A DNA stretch of 64,000 bases from Lentinus brumalis (lineage: Eukaryota > Basidiomycota > Agaricomycetes > Polyporales > Polyporaceae), in the NCBI GenBank assembly GCA_001792895.1, contig MARA01000034.1, positions 124,001 through 188,000 on the forward strand, written 5' to 3'. The translations under genes were made by a program, and so were the position numbers. Positions 11,001-21,102 of this stretch are shown here, one piece after another; position 1 is the stretch's first letter; each line of letters begins with the position of its first letter. A model generated the notes under the pieces. That model saw only the letters and a program-made list of their open reading frames with translations, had not been told where the DNA came from and ran no database searches.

Positions 11001-11220
11001 TCGGGTCGGGGGATGACTGGCCAGAAGACAACGGCCGCTGTTTGCCTTGCTGGGACGAGTCAGGACACGACGAGGATGGTGAGCGTCCGCGGGATGATGC
11101 ACGACGAAGCGGAGGAGTAGGAGAGGGCGACCTGCCAGACGGCCTAGGGCTGGGTGTACGAAGACGACAAGATGCAACGCGGCGCGCAGGCGAAACATGA
11201 TGGGATGGCGGACTGGACAT
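6215..11220 (-). CDS. Tet/JBP-like 2OG-Fe(II) oxygenase, large multi-exon gene
   Basis: Eight exons join cleanly: 11220-10989, 10936-10727, 10646-10547, 10492-10198, 10149-9975, 9918-9763, 9700-9481 and 9429-9049 (introns 48-80 nt), giving about 590 residues. The N-terminus is Ser/Pro/Arg-rich. The oxygenase core has GGKHIDDKD (iron-binding H-x-D near 352-354), then MITFSDL and GYFMVGDLG, then GLRFHGG (distal His near 405) and SYRFVIV (Arg near 424, expected to bind 2-oxoglutarate). This is the double-stranded beta-helix order of Tet/JBP-like dioxygenases, which in animals and kinetoplastids oxidise 5-methylcytosine or thymine in DNA; fungal versions are expanded and often linked to transposons. 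A lysine-rich segment (8942-8480) and a 621-codon open exon follow in the same direction. I infer one long protein, but the joins near 9049 and 8100-8300 could not be resolved, so a separate downstream gene or a break is possible. Confidence 0.62.
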
Positions 11221-11441
11221 CGTAACTTGAAGAGTGTGAGCAGAGATGCGAGAGAGAGGGACTCAGCCGATACGTACGATGTTATGAGACTGGCGTCGGG
11301 AGTTGAATGCGTGAAGGGCAAGGACGGATGGATGCAACTAATACAGGACAGAGGTTAGCTCACACTGCGACGGCAGCGGGAGGCAGAGGAGAGAGAGGTT
11401 GGGCTGGTGCTGAGCTGGGAGACGACACAAAGACCGGCTGC

Positions 11442-11785
11442 TCTCGAAGGCGCGAGCAGCAGGGGCCGATAAAAACCGATAGCGCCGATGCTGAACAGGC
11501 CGAGCACCCTTGCACGGCCTGCTCAGCCTCGGAGACCATGCAAAGACCGGCAGTTGCGTCAGCCAAGACCTATCTCGAAAGCGCGAGCAGCAGGGCCGAT
11601 AAAAACCGATAGCGCCGATGCTGAACAAGCCGAGCACCCTTGCACGGCCTGCTCAGCCTAGCAGTCGCGCCAGCCAAGACCTATCTCGAAAGCGCGAGCA
11701 GCAGGGCCAATGAAAATCGATAGCGCCGATGCTGAACAGGCCGAGCCCACATGCGCGGCCTGTGCAGCGTCGGAGCCAACTGACG
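11442..11785. repeat. three-copy tandem repeat, about 111-131 bp unit
   Basis: Copies begin with TCTCGAARGCGCGAGCAGCA at 11442, 11573 and 11684. Each continues through GCCGATAAAAACCGATAGCGCC, a TGCTGAACARGCCGAGC segment and TGCACGGCCTGCTCAGC. The first unit is longer (131 bp) than the second (111 bp), and the third is the most changed. It lies 220-565 bases upstream of the oxygenase start, so it may affect that promoter or be subterminal to an unmapped element. Confidence 0.85.
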
Positions 11786-12375
11786 ACGTGTCGATTTGCA
11801 CCGGGAGATGTTGCGTATACATCCAAGGATTCGCCAGAGAGTGTACTAGGTATCCGGAGGAACTTACCGAGTCGATTGGCTAGTCGAGGACAAGCACGCC
11901 GGTCGTAGGGTACTAGAAGATGGGGAAGGAGTGTGATGTGTGATGTACTGGGCAAGAGCTTGCAGGTCGACGAGCTTGTAGGCAGGATGAAGGCAAGATA
12001 CTCTATACCGAATACCGGCGTAGAGTATGAGTCCAAGGGTGGTTGGCGTTGGTAAAAAGAACCGTGGTGGCGGTTGGTAGAAAGAAGGCACACAAGAGAA
12101 GCAAGTATTACGTAGCAGTAGACGCCGGCATCTCTCACGCCCCAAGTCCAACCGCTGCTCACCAACGTCCATTCGCCTTCTACCCATCTTCTGTGGTGCA
12201 GAGATCTGGGTCCTCAGCCATGTCATAGCATGCTTCATGTACTCAACAATTCCAGTGCTCGTTTCGGTGAGTTTCTTCTTGCATAGTCATTCCCCTCACA
12301 ACTTCCTGCTCTACACGTATACTTATACCATAACGCGCCCCAGTCGCACCATCAGTCCCATCAGAGCATTGGTGA
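11786..12375. other. intergenic, no convincing gene
   Basis: Minus-strand frames stay open for up to 170 codons here, but they run through the tandem repeat and show no recognisable composition, so they are judged non-coding. A short ATG-led frame near 12228-12187 (MAEDPDLCTTEDG) ends at once. Confidence 0.4.
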
Positions 12376-13538
12376 ATGAAGTCTTGTACGGATATACCGC
12401 CGCCGAAGCTCACGATGTCGCCCACATCCCCGTTGTCTGCACCTATTATCTCCCGAAACTACAGCCGCGTCGTGGCCAGCTCGTCGAATTCCCCGCTGGA
12501 AGATTGCGCCACTGAAGTCGCTAACAGCCTCCGTCGCAAGCACCTCACTTCTGTTGAGCGGATGAAGGATGTCATCGCCGTATTCGAGGGTCTCTTCGCG
12601 CTTTCCAAGGTACGTATTCTGCAGCGCTTCAGTCTCGCATATGCTACGTCACCGTGCCCTATATCCTGCGCCTCCTTCCCTGCGCCAAGGCTTGACCCGA
12701 TCTCCACACCGCTCATATGCCGATGCTGACGCGCCTGCGAGCAGGAGATACCCCAGCTCAAGTCCGAGGTCTTTGTTCACCGCCGGAAGGTCGCGCTCGC
12801 CTCCGAGGTCAAGTCCTCGACTCCCATCTTCCGCCCCATAGAACTGTCCCCGCCACCGACAGAGACAGCAAATCCCACCGCCGCCCCTTCTTCCAGTCCA
12901 TGAAGGATAACGCCCTCGACGCCACCAACGCCTTGCGCCAGATGCTCGGCCTCGAGACGATCAGCCCGACATCGGTGTCGCCCCTCCCATGCATTCTCCC
13001 ACTGTCGCATGCCTCGCCCTCACCACGTCGAGCTGCACCACCCTCGCCATGTCCACCACGCGCTCATGAGTCTGGGTCCTTAAGAGGGCCGCGCCGTCGC
13101 CTTCGTTCTCGGTGAGTACCATCTTCGCCTTTTGTCTCTCCTTCCCTACCACCTCCCCGTTCTCTACCTCTCCGTCCCTGCATCTCCATTGCCATCGCCG
13201 CAAGTGTCGCCCACCATTGTTGGCTTTTCTTTGATGCTCCTCGATGCTGATGCAAGCGCTGACACGCCTATATAGGATGCGGCATCGGCGTGCTCCTCCA
13301 CGTCGGGGACATGGTCTTCATCACTGCGTGCGCCTTCCGCGGCTCTCGCGACCAGGACGCCGAGTATGAGGTCGTTATCGACGAGGCCAAGCTGCTCGTC
13401 CCGCCCCTGCAGTACACCATGATCAAGGGTTCGGAGGCCGTCCTTGTGCCCGTCGACGAGAAGGCCGACATAGAATCCAACCTTCCCGCCGACTTCCGAC
13501 TTACCCGCCTCTCCGCGTGCACGGCCAGCGAGTATTAG
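12376..13538 (+). CDS. hypothetical multi-exon gene, structure uncertain
   Basis: A first exon (ATG at 12376, or 12415) runs to 12609 and ends at a good donor (AAG|GTACGT). A second begins at 12745 after GCGAGCAG and continues in phase (EIPQLKSEVFVHRRKVALASEVKS). That frame stops at 12901-12903; two other frames in 12890-13075 look composed like protein (for example DATNALRQMLGLETI), so an unrecognised intron or a frameshift may lie there. A last piece at 13290-13538 reads GDMVFITACAFRGSRDQDAEYEVVID and ends with TAG. Codon use is strongly GC3-biased, which favours real coding. No family is recognised, and it may be a pseudogene. Confidence 0.4.
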
Positions 13539-14339
13539 AAGGACCCGTCGGACATTTCTTTGTGACATAGGTCTGTACTACCCCCGTCTCGTGTCTCGTC
13601 CTCTACGGATCCACTGTCCCTTCCTCTCCTTGTCCAGCCTTACGTACTTCTAATATCATATATCAATTCCCTGTCTTGAGCCCAGAAATCTAGTCTGTTT
13701 GTCTGATACGACTTACGCATCTTTGCGTGCTACCGCTCTCTAATTGAACCATCACGCCGGAATGGCTGACGGACCTATAAGTCGGCACAGTCGTTTAGCG
13801 TATTTTCGCGCCTACAGCTCGTGCCCCAAGGTGGAAGAGGTTACCTGTTCTCGGAGACAATTATAGCAAAAGTACACTGAGCAGCTTGCGCGAAGGCGCG
13901 TCTCAAGGCGCTTGAGAACGACGACGACGAGGCGTATACATGAAGCTCATCGACATGGCGCAGGACACGCCCATATTACTTACCCGTACCAGCAGACCTG
14001 GCCCGCGCAGGCGGTCATCGAGCAGCAACATGCGGAGGGCCGTGATGCGGGGAAATGTTCGGCGCGAACTCGCAGCTATTGTTCTAACAGATCCTGTGTG
14101 ACAAGCTCGTCTCAGAGGTCTCAGATACGCCATTCAGACCAACTCGTTCATGAGATTTCTCATTAAACCCAGGAAGCGACGTGGTGCATTCAACTCCGTG
14201 TGGGAGGGGTGCGCGCGCGGAGGTGGACAGGTAAGTAGGAGGGTAAGTAAGAACGAGTAAGTGTGGCAGTGTTTGAGTGTAAGGTGTGCGAATATAATTT
14301 TTAGCCAGATAAGCCGCCATAGATAACAGCTTCCGTCCC
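13539..14339. other. spacer before the segmental array
   Basis: No gene recognised. The stretch leads into the first copy of the A block, with scattered short frames on both strands and nothing conserved with the other unit junctions that I could see. Confidence 0.4.
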
Positions 14340-16130
14340 CCGCTGCAATTGCTCGCGTACCCGTCTCTCCAGGTCTCTCCTCGGCGACAGGCCTGCAAGA
14401 CTGCGTCTAGCCTCAACGTCAACTGTGGAGTCCTCACGACGCCCGGGCTGCTCTGACATACTACTGGCTTCACCGCTGCTCTGCTAACACGCCCGCCGCC
14501 TTCAACACGTCCTCCTGTCAGCACCGGGCACGCTCTCGGCAGTGGTCGACTCCTTCGTCTTTGCGAATGGAACACGGACGCGGCGCTGATGGAAGCCTAG
14601 GACGGCGAGTCACTGTAGTAGGCTAGTAGCAAGATGGCGACAGGGCTCATCTCAGGTTCGTCTCTCCCGTGCCCGTCTCCACTGTCCCCTGCTGTGTATT
14701 TTCCTCGATACAGTCGCGTTTCGTACTGCGCGTTCATCTTCTACAGATTACGATTCGACACGCAGCCATTCCGGAGCCGGTCAATGCTCCAGCTGGAGTC
14801 ATGAACAGACCGTTCATCGCAGTTTGGCACAAAGTAAGTTGCTATCTTTTCCTCTGACTATTGGCACATACGTTTCCAGCACAAGCCCAGGCTGTTCCGC
14901 CCGCCCGCCCGTGTCCATCTCTGCCACGCCAATCTCTGTCGATGCAACACTACCGTCACTACTCGTACGCGTCCCGTAGGCACGCCTCTCCGGTTGGGCT
15001 AGTCCACACAGTGCGATTCAGATACACATGGACTCTTCGATCCGCTCCACGCGGCTAGTGTCTCCTCGCACTCCACGCTCGCTGCCCACCGCAAGCCTGA
15101 ACCCGGACGGGTGCCGCCGATGTCCTCGCACGACCCGAGCTTCCGACATATTCTCCGTGAGGCGTCCTTCGCCGGCCGGACACTCGAGCGGGCCCACGGT
15201 CACCGTCAAAGCTCTCTTCAGCGGGACTCGCGTGACTGCTGCCGGGCGCGAGCGCGAGCGAGCCGTGAACGCGGAGTTGGTGGTTGCAGCCTCCGCTCTT
15301 CAGTGCAGGTATGCCGTCGTCTAAGCTGGGACCCTCCGCGGGACGCTGAACTTTCAGGGGCTCACCGACCGAGTCCCAGGTTGTCCAGGAGCGGCAGACG
15401 GCCTGGATGCGCGACTGGTAGTTGTGCCCACGCGAACAGTCCTGCGCCATGGCGTCGTCAGCTCAGACAGTAGCGGGAGAAGCACCTGGACGCACCGTCC
15501 GATGTCTACGATGATGATGTAGTACGTAGACGACACCGCTAGCTTGGGCAACCGCTTCAGACGTTCTCCGCGGAGTAGAACATGGAACACGCACCAATCC
15601 ACGACTCGGACGACACACTGAGTTTCCGCCCGGAACAGGCGTGTTCCAATATTCCGCCGTGGAGAACAGGATGGGCGATGCGCGGATAGGGAGAAGGCGA
15701 GTAGCCGCGGCGCGTCGCAGGCCCACTGCGAGACTTGCAGTCGCGCTGATAGCTATTCACAGGTTAATGTTGATCTCCACGCCTTCTCTCCCAGAACCAC
15801 CCCGCCAGCCCGCTGTCTTCGTACGTGCACAGCGGCTCTCAACGCAGCACGGCCCAGGCCGCCTCGCGTGTCCGGTCCTCGGTGGATGGTTGAGTGTTGA
15901 GCCTTCGATACAGACGCGACCGCGCCACCGTGATCGCACCGACCACGAGTCTGTGCGCTGGAAACAAGTCCATCTATGCGAAGCGACGAGCCTTAAGTGT
16001 CGAGTCCTCCAAGCTGTGGTGGAGTCCGGGTCGCGAGGCTAGCGGGGAGGGACTCGGACTCGTCGAACATAGCGGCGGCTGGTACCAGGCGGGCGAGAGG
16101 GTGCATAGGTACAGGTAATGTTGGTCTACC
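14340..16130 (+). repeat. A block, copy 1 (decayed plus-strand gene)
   Basis: It is recognised by anchors shared with the other copies: TCTCTCCGGT/CCAGG-type start, CTGTTCCGCCCGCCC, GGGACTCGCGTGACTGCTGC, and CAAGCTGTGGTGGAGTCCGG near the end. Splice-like signals remain (AAA|GTAAGT near 14831, TTTCCAG near 14879). Short coding-like pieces recur in other copies (ERERAVNAELVVAASALQC here; SVNAVLAAAFINC in copy 4; IHDSDDTLSFRPEQAC here; IHDSDDALSIRPEQAC in copy 3). Stops and frame changes between the pieces differ from copy to copy, so the gene appears decayed. Its product is unknown. Confidence 0.55.
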
Positions 16131-16978
16131 GGCACAACAGTCTAAGCGGCTGGCTTCGAGATCGTGTCAGCATGTAGCTCGACGCCACAAAGATGATACC
16201 CACATGTACAGCACAATACATGGAGTACGTTCTCGTCATCGCGGTGCAGGTTTGTGGGGTAGGACATGTTCAGGGTTCAGCAGCCACGCGGTATGAATGC
16301 CTGTGGGAAGGGAGCAGGCGATGTAGGGAAGGAACTGTGAAGAGGCCGAATGTATGTCATTGGCGAGCGGCGTAGGTTGCGAAATGTTGCAGCAGCTGCG
16401 CGGGTCGCGACGCGTATTGTGACCTGCAGTGTGGTTGCTGATGAGCGACTTCAGGACACAATGAGCGACGTGAATTCTCTACGGGAAGAGCAAGGGGTTT
16501 AGGAAGAGATAGATGGGTTCCCGGCGGTGCACCAGTCTCCGGGAGCCATGTGGAGACTTCGGAAGTTTCGCCTGTTGCCAGTCGGGAAGTCGGGGCGATA
16601 TAGGACATGTGAGGGGGACGACTGACATCTGAGGCATAAAGATAGTACTGCCGCTCGTTGGAGCAGCGATTTGAGGGCTGACATATGTGGGCTTTCAACG
16701 GGTGACCATGTGGCGAGAAATAAGCAGACGATGTTGCGAATAACCTCGGGGCGAGGAGACGAGAGGAGAGGAGACAATGCAAGCAATGGTGAACGTAGGA
16801 AGAGAGTCAGCGGAAAACAACCAGAGGAGAGACGTAGTTAGAGGACGTTGAACGTCGAGACGGAGTAGATGCGGGTCTTGATCACGTTCTTCCTGCGTCC
16901 CCGGAGAGATGAAGAGCTCCTGCTTCCTGTACGCCTGAGGCAAGTCGGCTACGCAAGCTGATCAGTCGATGTCGCTTG
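16131..16978. repeat. F-box 3' flank, copy 1
   Basis: The stretch between the A block and the F-box stop is shared with copies 3 and 4 and missing from copy 2. Minus-strand frames are open for 80-140 codons, but the frames differ between copies, so it is read as untranslated or spacer DNA. A possible extra 3' exon after an intron starting CAG|GTGAGG (16993) cannot be excluded. Confidence 0.5.
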
Positions 16979-18690
16979 TCACGAGTTACATATGATCCTC
17001 ACCTGATAGTAACGCTTCCGCTTCTGTCTTACGTGCATCAATATCCCTCGAGAGGCGAGGAATTTCTTGGCAACCTCTCGCGTTGAGCGGCGACGGCGGC
17101 GGCGTGCTTCCGCGAGGTCCGCCATGGCTTGCAAGCGGTCAGCGTAGTCCTGCGGAGTTAGTTCGTGATCTTGCCATGATTCTGCTGGGTTCCCTGTGGA
17201 TATTGCAAGTAGTCAGCTTCGTGGGCAATGCCACAATGTCTCAACAGAGCTCTGTCATGAATAATAGACATACTCACAAATTTCAGTTGCATTCACGATG
17301 AGCTTATTCCACCTCGAGAGCGTCGGAAAGCAGTCTGCAATAGCTGTCCTCCACCAATCCTCCCACTCTAGCCTGTCCCCAAGATCCTCCACAACAAGGC
17401 TTGCCCTGCAAGGATCGGTTTCAGGGCGGTCGTCGGTGTCCCCACTGGTCTGGTCCTGGAGGTCGCCTTCAGCGGCTTCGTTCCTGCATAGCACTGATTC
17501 TACGATGGGGCCGATAGTACGCAGCAGCTCCACGAGTTCCTTCCGTTTGAAGTAATCTCTACATGGTGCAAGGTAAAGGTGTCGCTGGGATGGCAATCGA
17601 TGACCAACTAGATCGACACTTGGGGCCATCCATGAGAGGAGCGTGTCCCGGAGAGACTCGAGCGTTTGGTCGTGTTGCTGGTGAAACGGTGCGATGAGAC
17701 AGGAAACACTATACAAGCAGGGGAAGAAGCGGAGATTCATAGCAACTTCAAGTGAGGGGACTTCCTGTTCGACACCTGATCACGAGAAGGAACAGTGAGA
17801 TGTATGCTCGGTTGAACAATCAAACCTGACTCACGAGGATGCTCTATTGGCACAGCAGGGGGACTGTTAGGGAACTTCATCCACAGCATGTGGAGCGAGG
17901 GACCAAGCGCAGACAGCAATCTCTGCCTGCCCTGCTCGTCCATGTCATAGCACTTCGATGCGAGTCAATACCAGCCTGTGCCGTGTCTGTTCTAGAGACA
18001 TACCGTGAGCTCCTCGAGGTTCGGCAGGAACGTCTTCTGAGAGTCGTGGGAGCTGCGCTTCGCCATACAGACTGGATCCAGGCCGAGGACAGCCCAGGAA
18101 ATACGGTCACAGTACAGCTCTTTCAGGTTGGGGACCATACTGAGAAAGCGGGCGAAGTCCCCAAACGACGGGAACCTCACGTCCACAAAGTCTAGCCTGC
18201 GGATATGCGAGATGGATGTCAACAGGGACGGGAAGTATCGATAGATGGGTAGGAACGGGAGCTCCCTCTTGCCCTCAGGGAGTGGGTTTGCAGCCTTCTC
18301 GACATCTTGAAAGCCATGGATGTATAGTTCAGCCAGGTTGGTGAGCCTCCCTCGTAGCGCCGTGAGGAACAACACAGCAGGACTGTATGGCACATGCAGA
18401 TGTCCTCGCAATTCGAGTGTGCGCACGTAAGTTCCGAGCTCGGGCGATGCGTCGAGGAGCTCTGCGAAGCGATAGAGCGCGTCCTTGTCTCGAAGGAGGA
18501 CATACTCGAAGAGAACCTTCTGTGCGCGCGGCCGCCATGCGCGGCAGACGAGTGCGCAGCGGGAAAGTGTAGCCAAAGACGTTGAGACGAACGAGTAAAG
18601 GTCGTCGTACACGGCTTCGATGACGCGCTCGCAGACCTCGATTGGGAGTCGGGGCTCTGCTTTGACTGGAGACGGGAGGGCGTCGGCCAT
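16979..18690 (-). CDS. F-box protein, array copy 1 (505 aa)
   Basis: Four exons, 18690-18004, 17952-17835, 17775-17278 and 17193-16979, join in phase (0, 1, 1) to 505 residues with introns of 51, 59 and 84 nt. The N-terminal LPIEVCERVIEAVYD followed by LATLSRCALVCRAWRPRAQ is the F-box pattern; its role is to bind Skp1 and bring substrates to an SCF ubiquitin ligase. A leucine-rich-like region follows (ELGTYVRTLELRGHL; LTNLAELYIHGF; HIRRLDFVDVRFPSF), the likely substrate-binding part. Exon 2 has CYDMDEQGRQRLLSALGPSL. Exon 3 has TLESLRDTLLSW and GDRLEWEDWWRTAIADCFPTLSRW. Exon 4 has ELTPQDYADR and a six-arginine run. The ATG at 18690 is used because all four copies share it; an upstream in-frame ATG at 18795 is not shared. 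Its substrate is unknown. Confidence 0.84.
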
Positions 18691-19868
18691 GTTGTGAGGG
18701 AAGAGGCGTGAGCAGAGGACGGAGCAGCGCAGGAAAGCGCACGCGGGGAAGGGGGTCGAGGGCTTGGACGACTTGCAACGGGGAGAAGCGCACATGTCCT
18801 AGGATCGCGGTTCCGGCGGTCCGTGAACCGACGTGCTGCGCGTTTGTGCTCGCAGCCCGTATTGCGCCCTCAGTCCTCCGGGCTCGCGTCTTGCATCTCA
18901 CGAGCAAAAGGGATCGTGCCAGAGGTAGATACACACCTGTGTTCACGCGGAATTCGGGAATCTATTATAATCCAGGCTATACGCGAACCAAAATGATCGA
19001 AATGCACGGGCCAGCGGCGGTGCATACAGTCACATAGGCAGCAAGAGCTGCAGGAAAGTGCATACATCGTCGTGCGAGAAGAACAAACGATATTTCGAGC
19101 CACCAGTAGCACGATGATATCCAGCCCCAGAGGCCTCGCCGCTGATGCTGATGCGACCACGCCGTCAAACAGATCCAAGCAAGGCGACGAGCTATAATCA
19201 TGATCAGAGTGGGGTCACGCGCTCAACGAAAAGCACGTACCGAGTCAAACACAGTTGGCCTCGCACAGTCGGCATCAGCGTGAGCTGGCCTCTGATCCAA
19301 TCCATTAAGCCGCTAGAGCGTATGTCGGTAAACACCCTTCGCGTGAGGACCTTCCGCCTGCATACCTGCCCGACTCATCCAAGCTGAATTTTGCCAGAGA
19401 CAAAAGCGACGGCCGATACTGTCGCCCACTATCGAAGTCGACGGCGTGACCGCTGGAAGGGAGATACAGCAGGAGAATGACCGGAGCTGTCCGGACGTGT
19501 CTTTGTGGCCGTTGAAGCGGCGCGCTTGCATATTGCTGACCGTAAGCGAAGGGTGGCTCGCATAAGGATGCGAGAGATACGATGCGATGTCTGCCTCGCA
19601 AGGACTCCAGTTTCGAGTCTCTTGAACTCGGCAGGGACCTGACGGAGGACGCACGACGCGGATGGGCGTTGCATGAATGTATGCGGGCAATGCTGTATCC
19701 CGCTGCTGCCCATGTCCAGCTTCTGAGTGCGAGTTCCCGCGACCGCGAGGACACAGCCCTGTCCTGTACTTCGATGATTCCTGGACGGCGTCGAGCCAGT
19801 TGCACCAACCGCTGCAGTTCCCGCGTCGTGATCTTCGACATCAGCGCACTGCGCTCCTTCGCACCGCA
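18691..19868. repeat. C block, copy 1 (F-box upstream region)
   Basis: It is shared with 29865-30969, 48868-50537 and 58660-59689. It carries the F-box promoter and a conserved AT-rich motif near 18950, then the anchors GCCGTCAAACARATC and GCGATGTCTGCCT. No frame is conserved across the copies apart from the gene H part that begins at its far end. Confidence 0.55.
18950..18990 (-). promoter_or_regulatory. conserved AT-rich motif upstream of F-box copy 1
   Basis: AATCTATTATAATCCAGGC then TATACGCG, lying about 260-300 bases upstream of the F-box start. All four copies keep a version ending CAGGCTRTACGC, in otherwise GC-rich DNA, which suggests a core promoter element. Function is inferred only from conservation and position. 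Confidence 0.42.
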
Positions 19869-21102
19869 TCATGAGCCTCCGTCTGCATTGCCCTTCCCTG
19901 CCTTCTCCAACATCGTGCCCGTGGACCGTGCCCACGCCTGGTCTGCAGGGCGGTTCGTAGTCGATGCCGGGCGGGAAGGATCCGAGGGCGTAGTTTGAGA
20001 GCTGAGGTAGGAGTCGGAGAGCGCACGCACGAGCGGTGTCAGAAACGCGTACGTGAGGAGCACATCGGGGTATGACAGGCTGTAGAGCGCGGTCGAGATG
20101 GCGAAAAGTGACACGTACAGCGCGTGCGCCGTGTCTGTGGTCCGTCGAGCGCGGGGTTCGCCACGGTCGGGGACAGTTTGAGCCGCCTGCTGACTTTGTG
20201 ATGCGGACACAGCGAAAGCGTGTCTGGGCGAGGAAGCGGCGGCAAGTATGTAGGGAAGGGAGGTCGCGGTCGTGGCGTTCAAGCTGGTGTTGACCGTTCC
20301 TCGAGCACGTCGTGGAAATGCGTTTCGTACCTCGTCAACTCGAAGCTGTAAGAATTCAACAGTAGGCTGAGCTCACAGAAGCCGGTCAGAGAATTACGTT
20401 CTGGATGGTTGATTTAGAGGGCGTACCTGTACGCTCTCCCAATGCATACCTGGGAACCCTCGGTGGCTGCCTCCCTGCTTCGCTACGAGCCGCAGTCGCC
20501 CTACCCACATCACAGGCACACGCAGACGAAGTACGGTTGTCGGGACCACCGCAGCTTGTGAGTAGATGTGACTGCTTGTCGACAATTCGAGCGGTCGTTT
20601 GCGGGAGTGCAAAGGCGCGGGAGACTTTGAGCGCAGCTGTAAGAGCCTCGGACGGCTACAGAGTTTCAAGGAGCAATCAGAGCGCACGAGCGACGGAAAC
20701 CGGGAGACATGATGAGTCCTCGACCGACAGACGAAGACGGTCAAAGGGAGTTCTCACCGACTGTACTCAAGCAAGCGGGCAGAACCTTCCTGCAGCACAC
20801 CTGGCCCTGAGGAGTACACCAACCATCTTCGTTACTGGCAGAGCTCGATAGTCGTCCCTCCACTATCCTGGTAGAGACGGCGGCAGAAAGTGCGGCGCGA
20901 CCGGCGCAGAGGGTAGAGAAACAGCCTGAAGATTGCTCAGACAGCACAAGTTATTTAATCGCAGCAGAGGAAAGGCAAGGCCCGTAGAGTCGTAGACAGG
21001 GTGTTGAGGACATGGAGGTTGATGGGGAGTCGTGACGAGTTGCTGGGCGATGACAACGGTCCGCAGAGATAAGATTAGATCTCAGTCGGTGATCTCGGCC
21101 AT
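19869..21102 (-). pseudogene. gene H, copy 1 (broken)
   Basis: Homologous to the minus-strand hypothetical gene best kept in copy 3 (50538-51865). The start ATG at 21102 reads MAEITD and then a TGA at 21084-21082, where copies 2-4 read on. The D-block exon is shortened. In the C-block exon (20282-19869, TTDTAHALYVSLFAISTALYSLSYPD, a possible membrane helix) a second TGA at 19871-19869 replaces CAA in copy 2 and CGA in copy 4. Two independent stops mean this copy cannot make the full protein. The family is not recognised. Confidence 0.5.

Noticed and set aside
11653..12238. 170- and 124-codon minus-strand frames upstream of the oxygenase gene
   Set aside because: The 170-codon frame begins in the tandem repeat, and neither shows conserved composition or splice support.
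16695..16943. Additional F-box 3' exon (PQAYRKQELFISPGT frame, also in copy 3)
   Set aside because: The frame resembles coding in copies 1 and 3, but copy 4 stops earlier and copy 2 lacks the region; kept as 3' flank.
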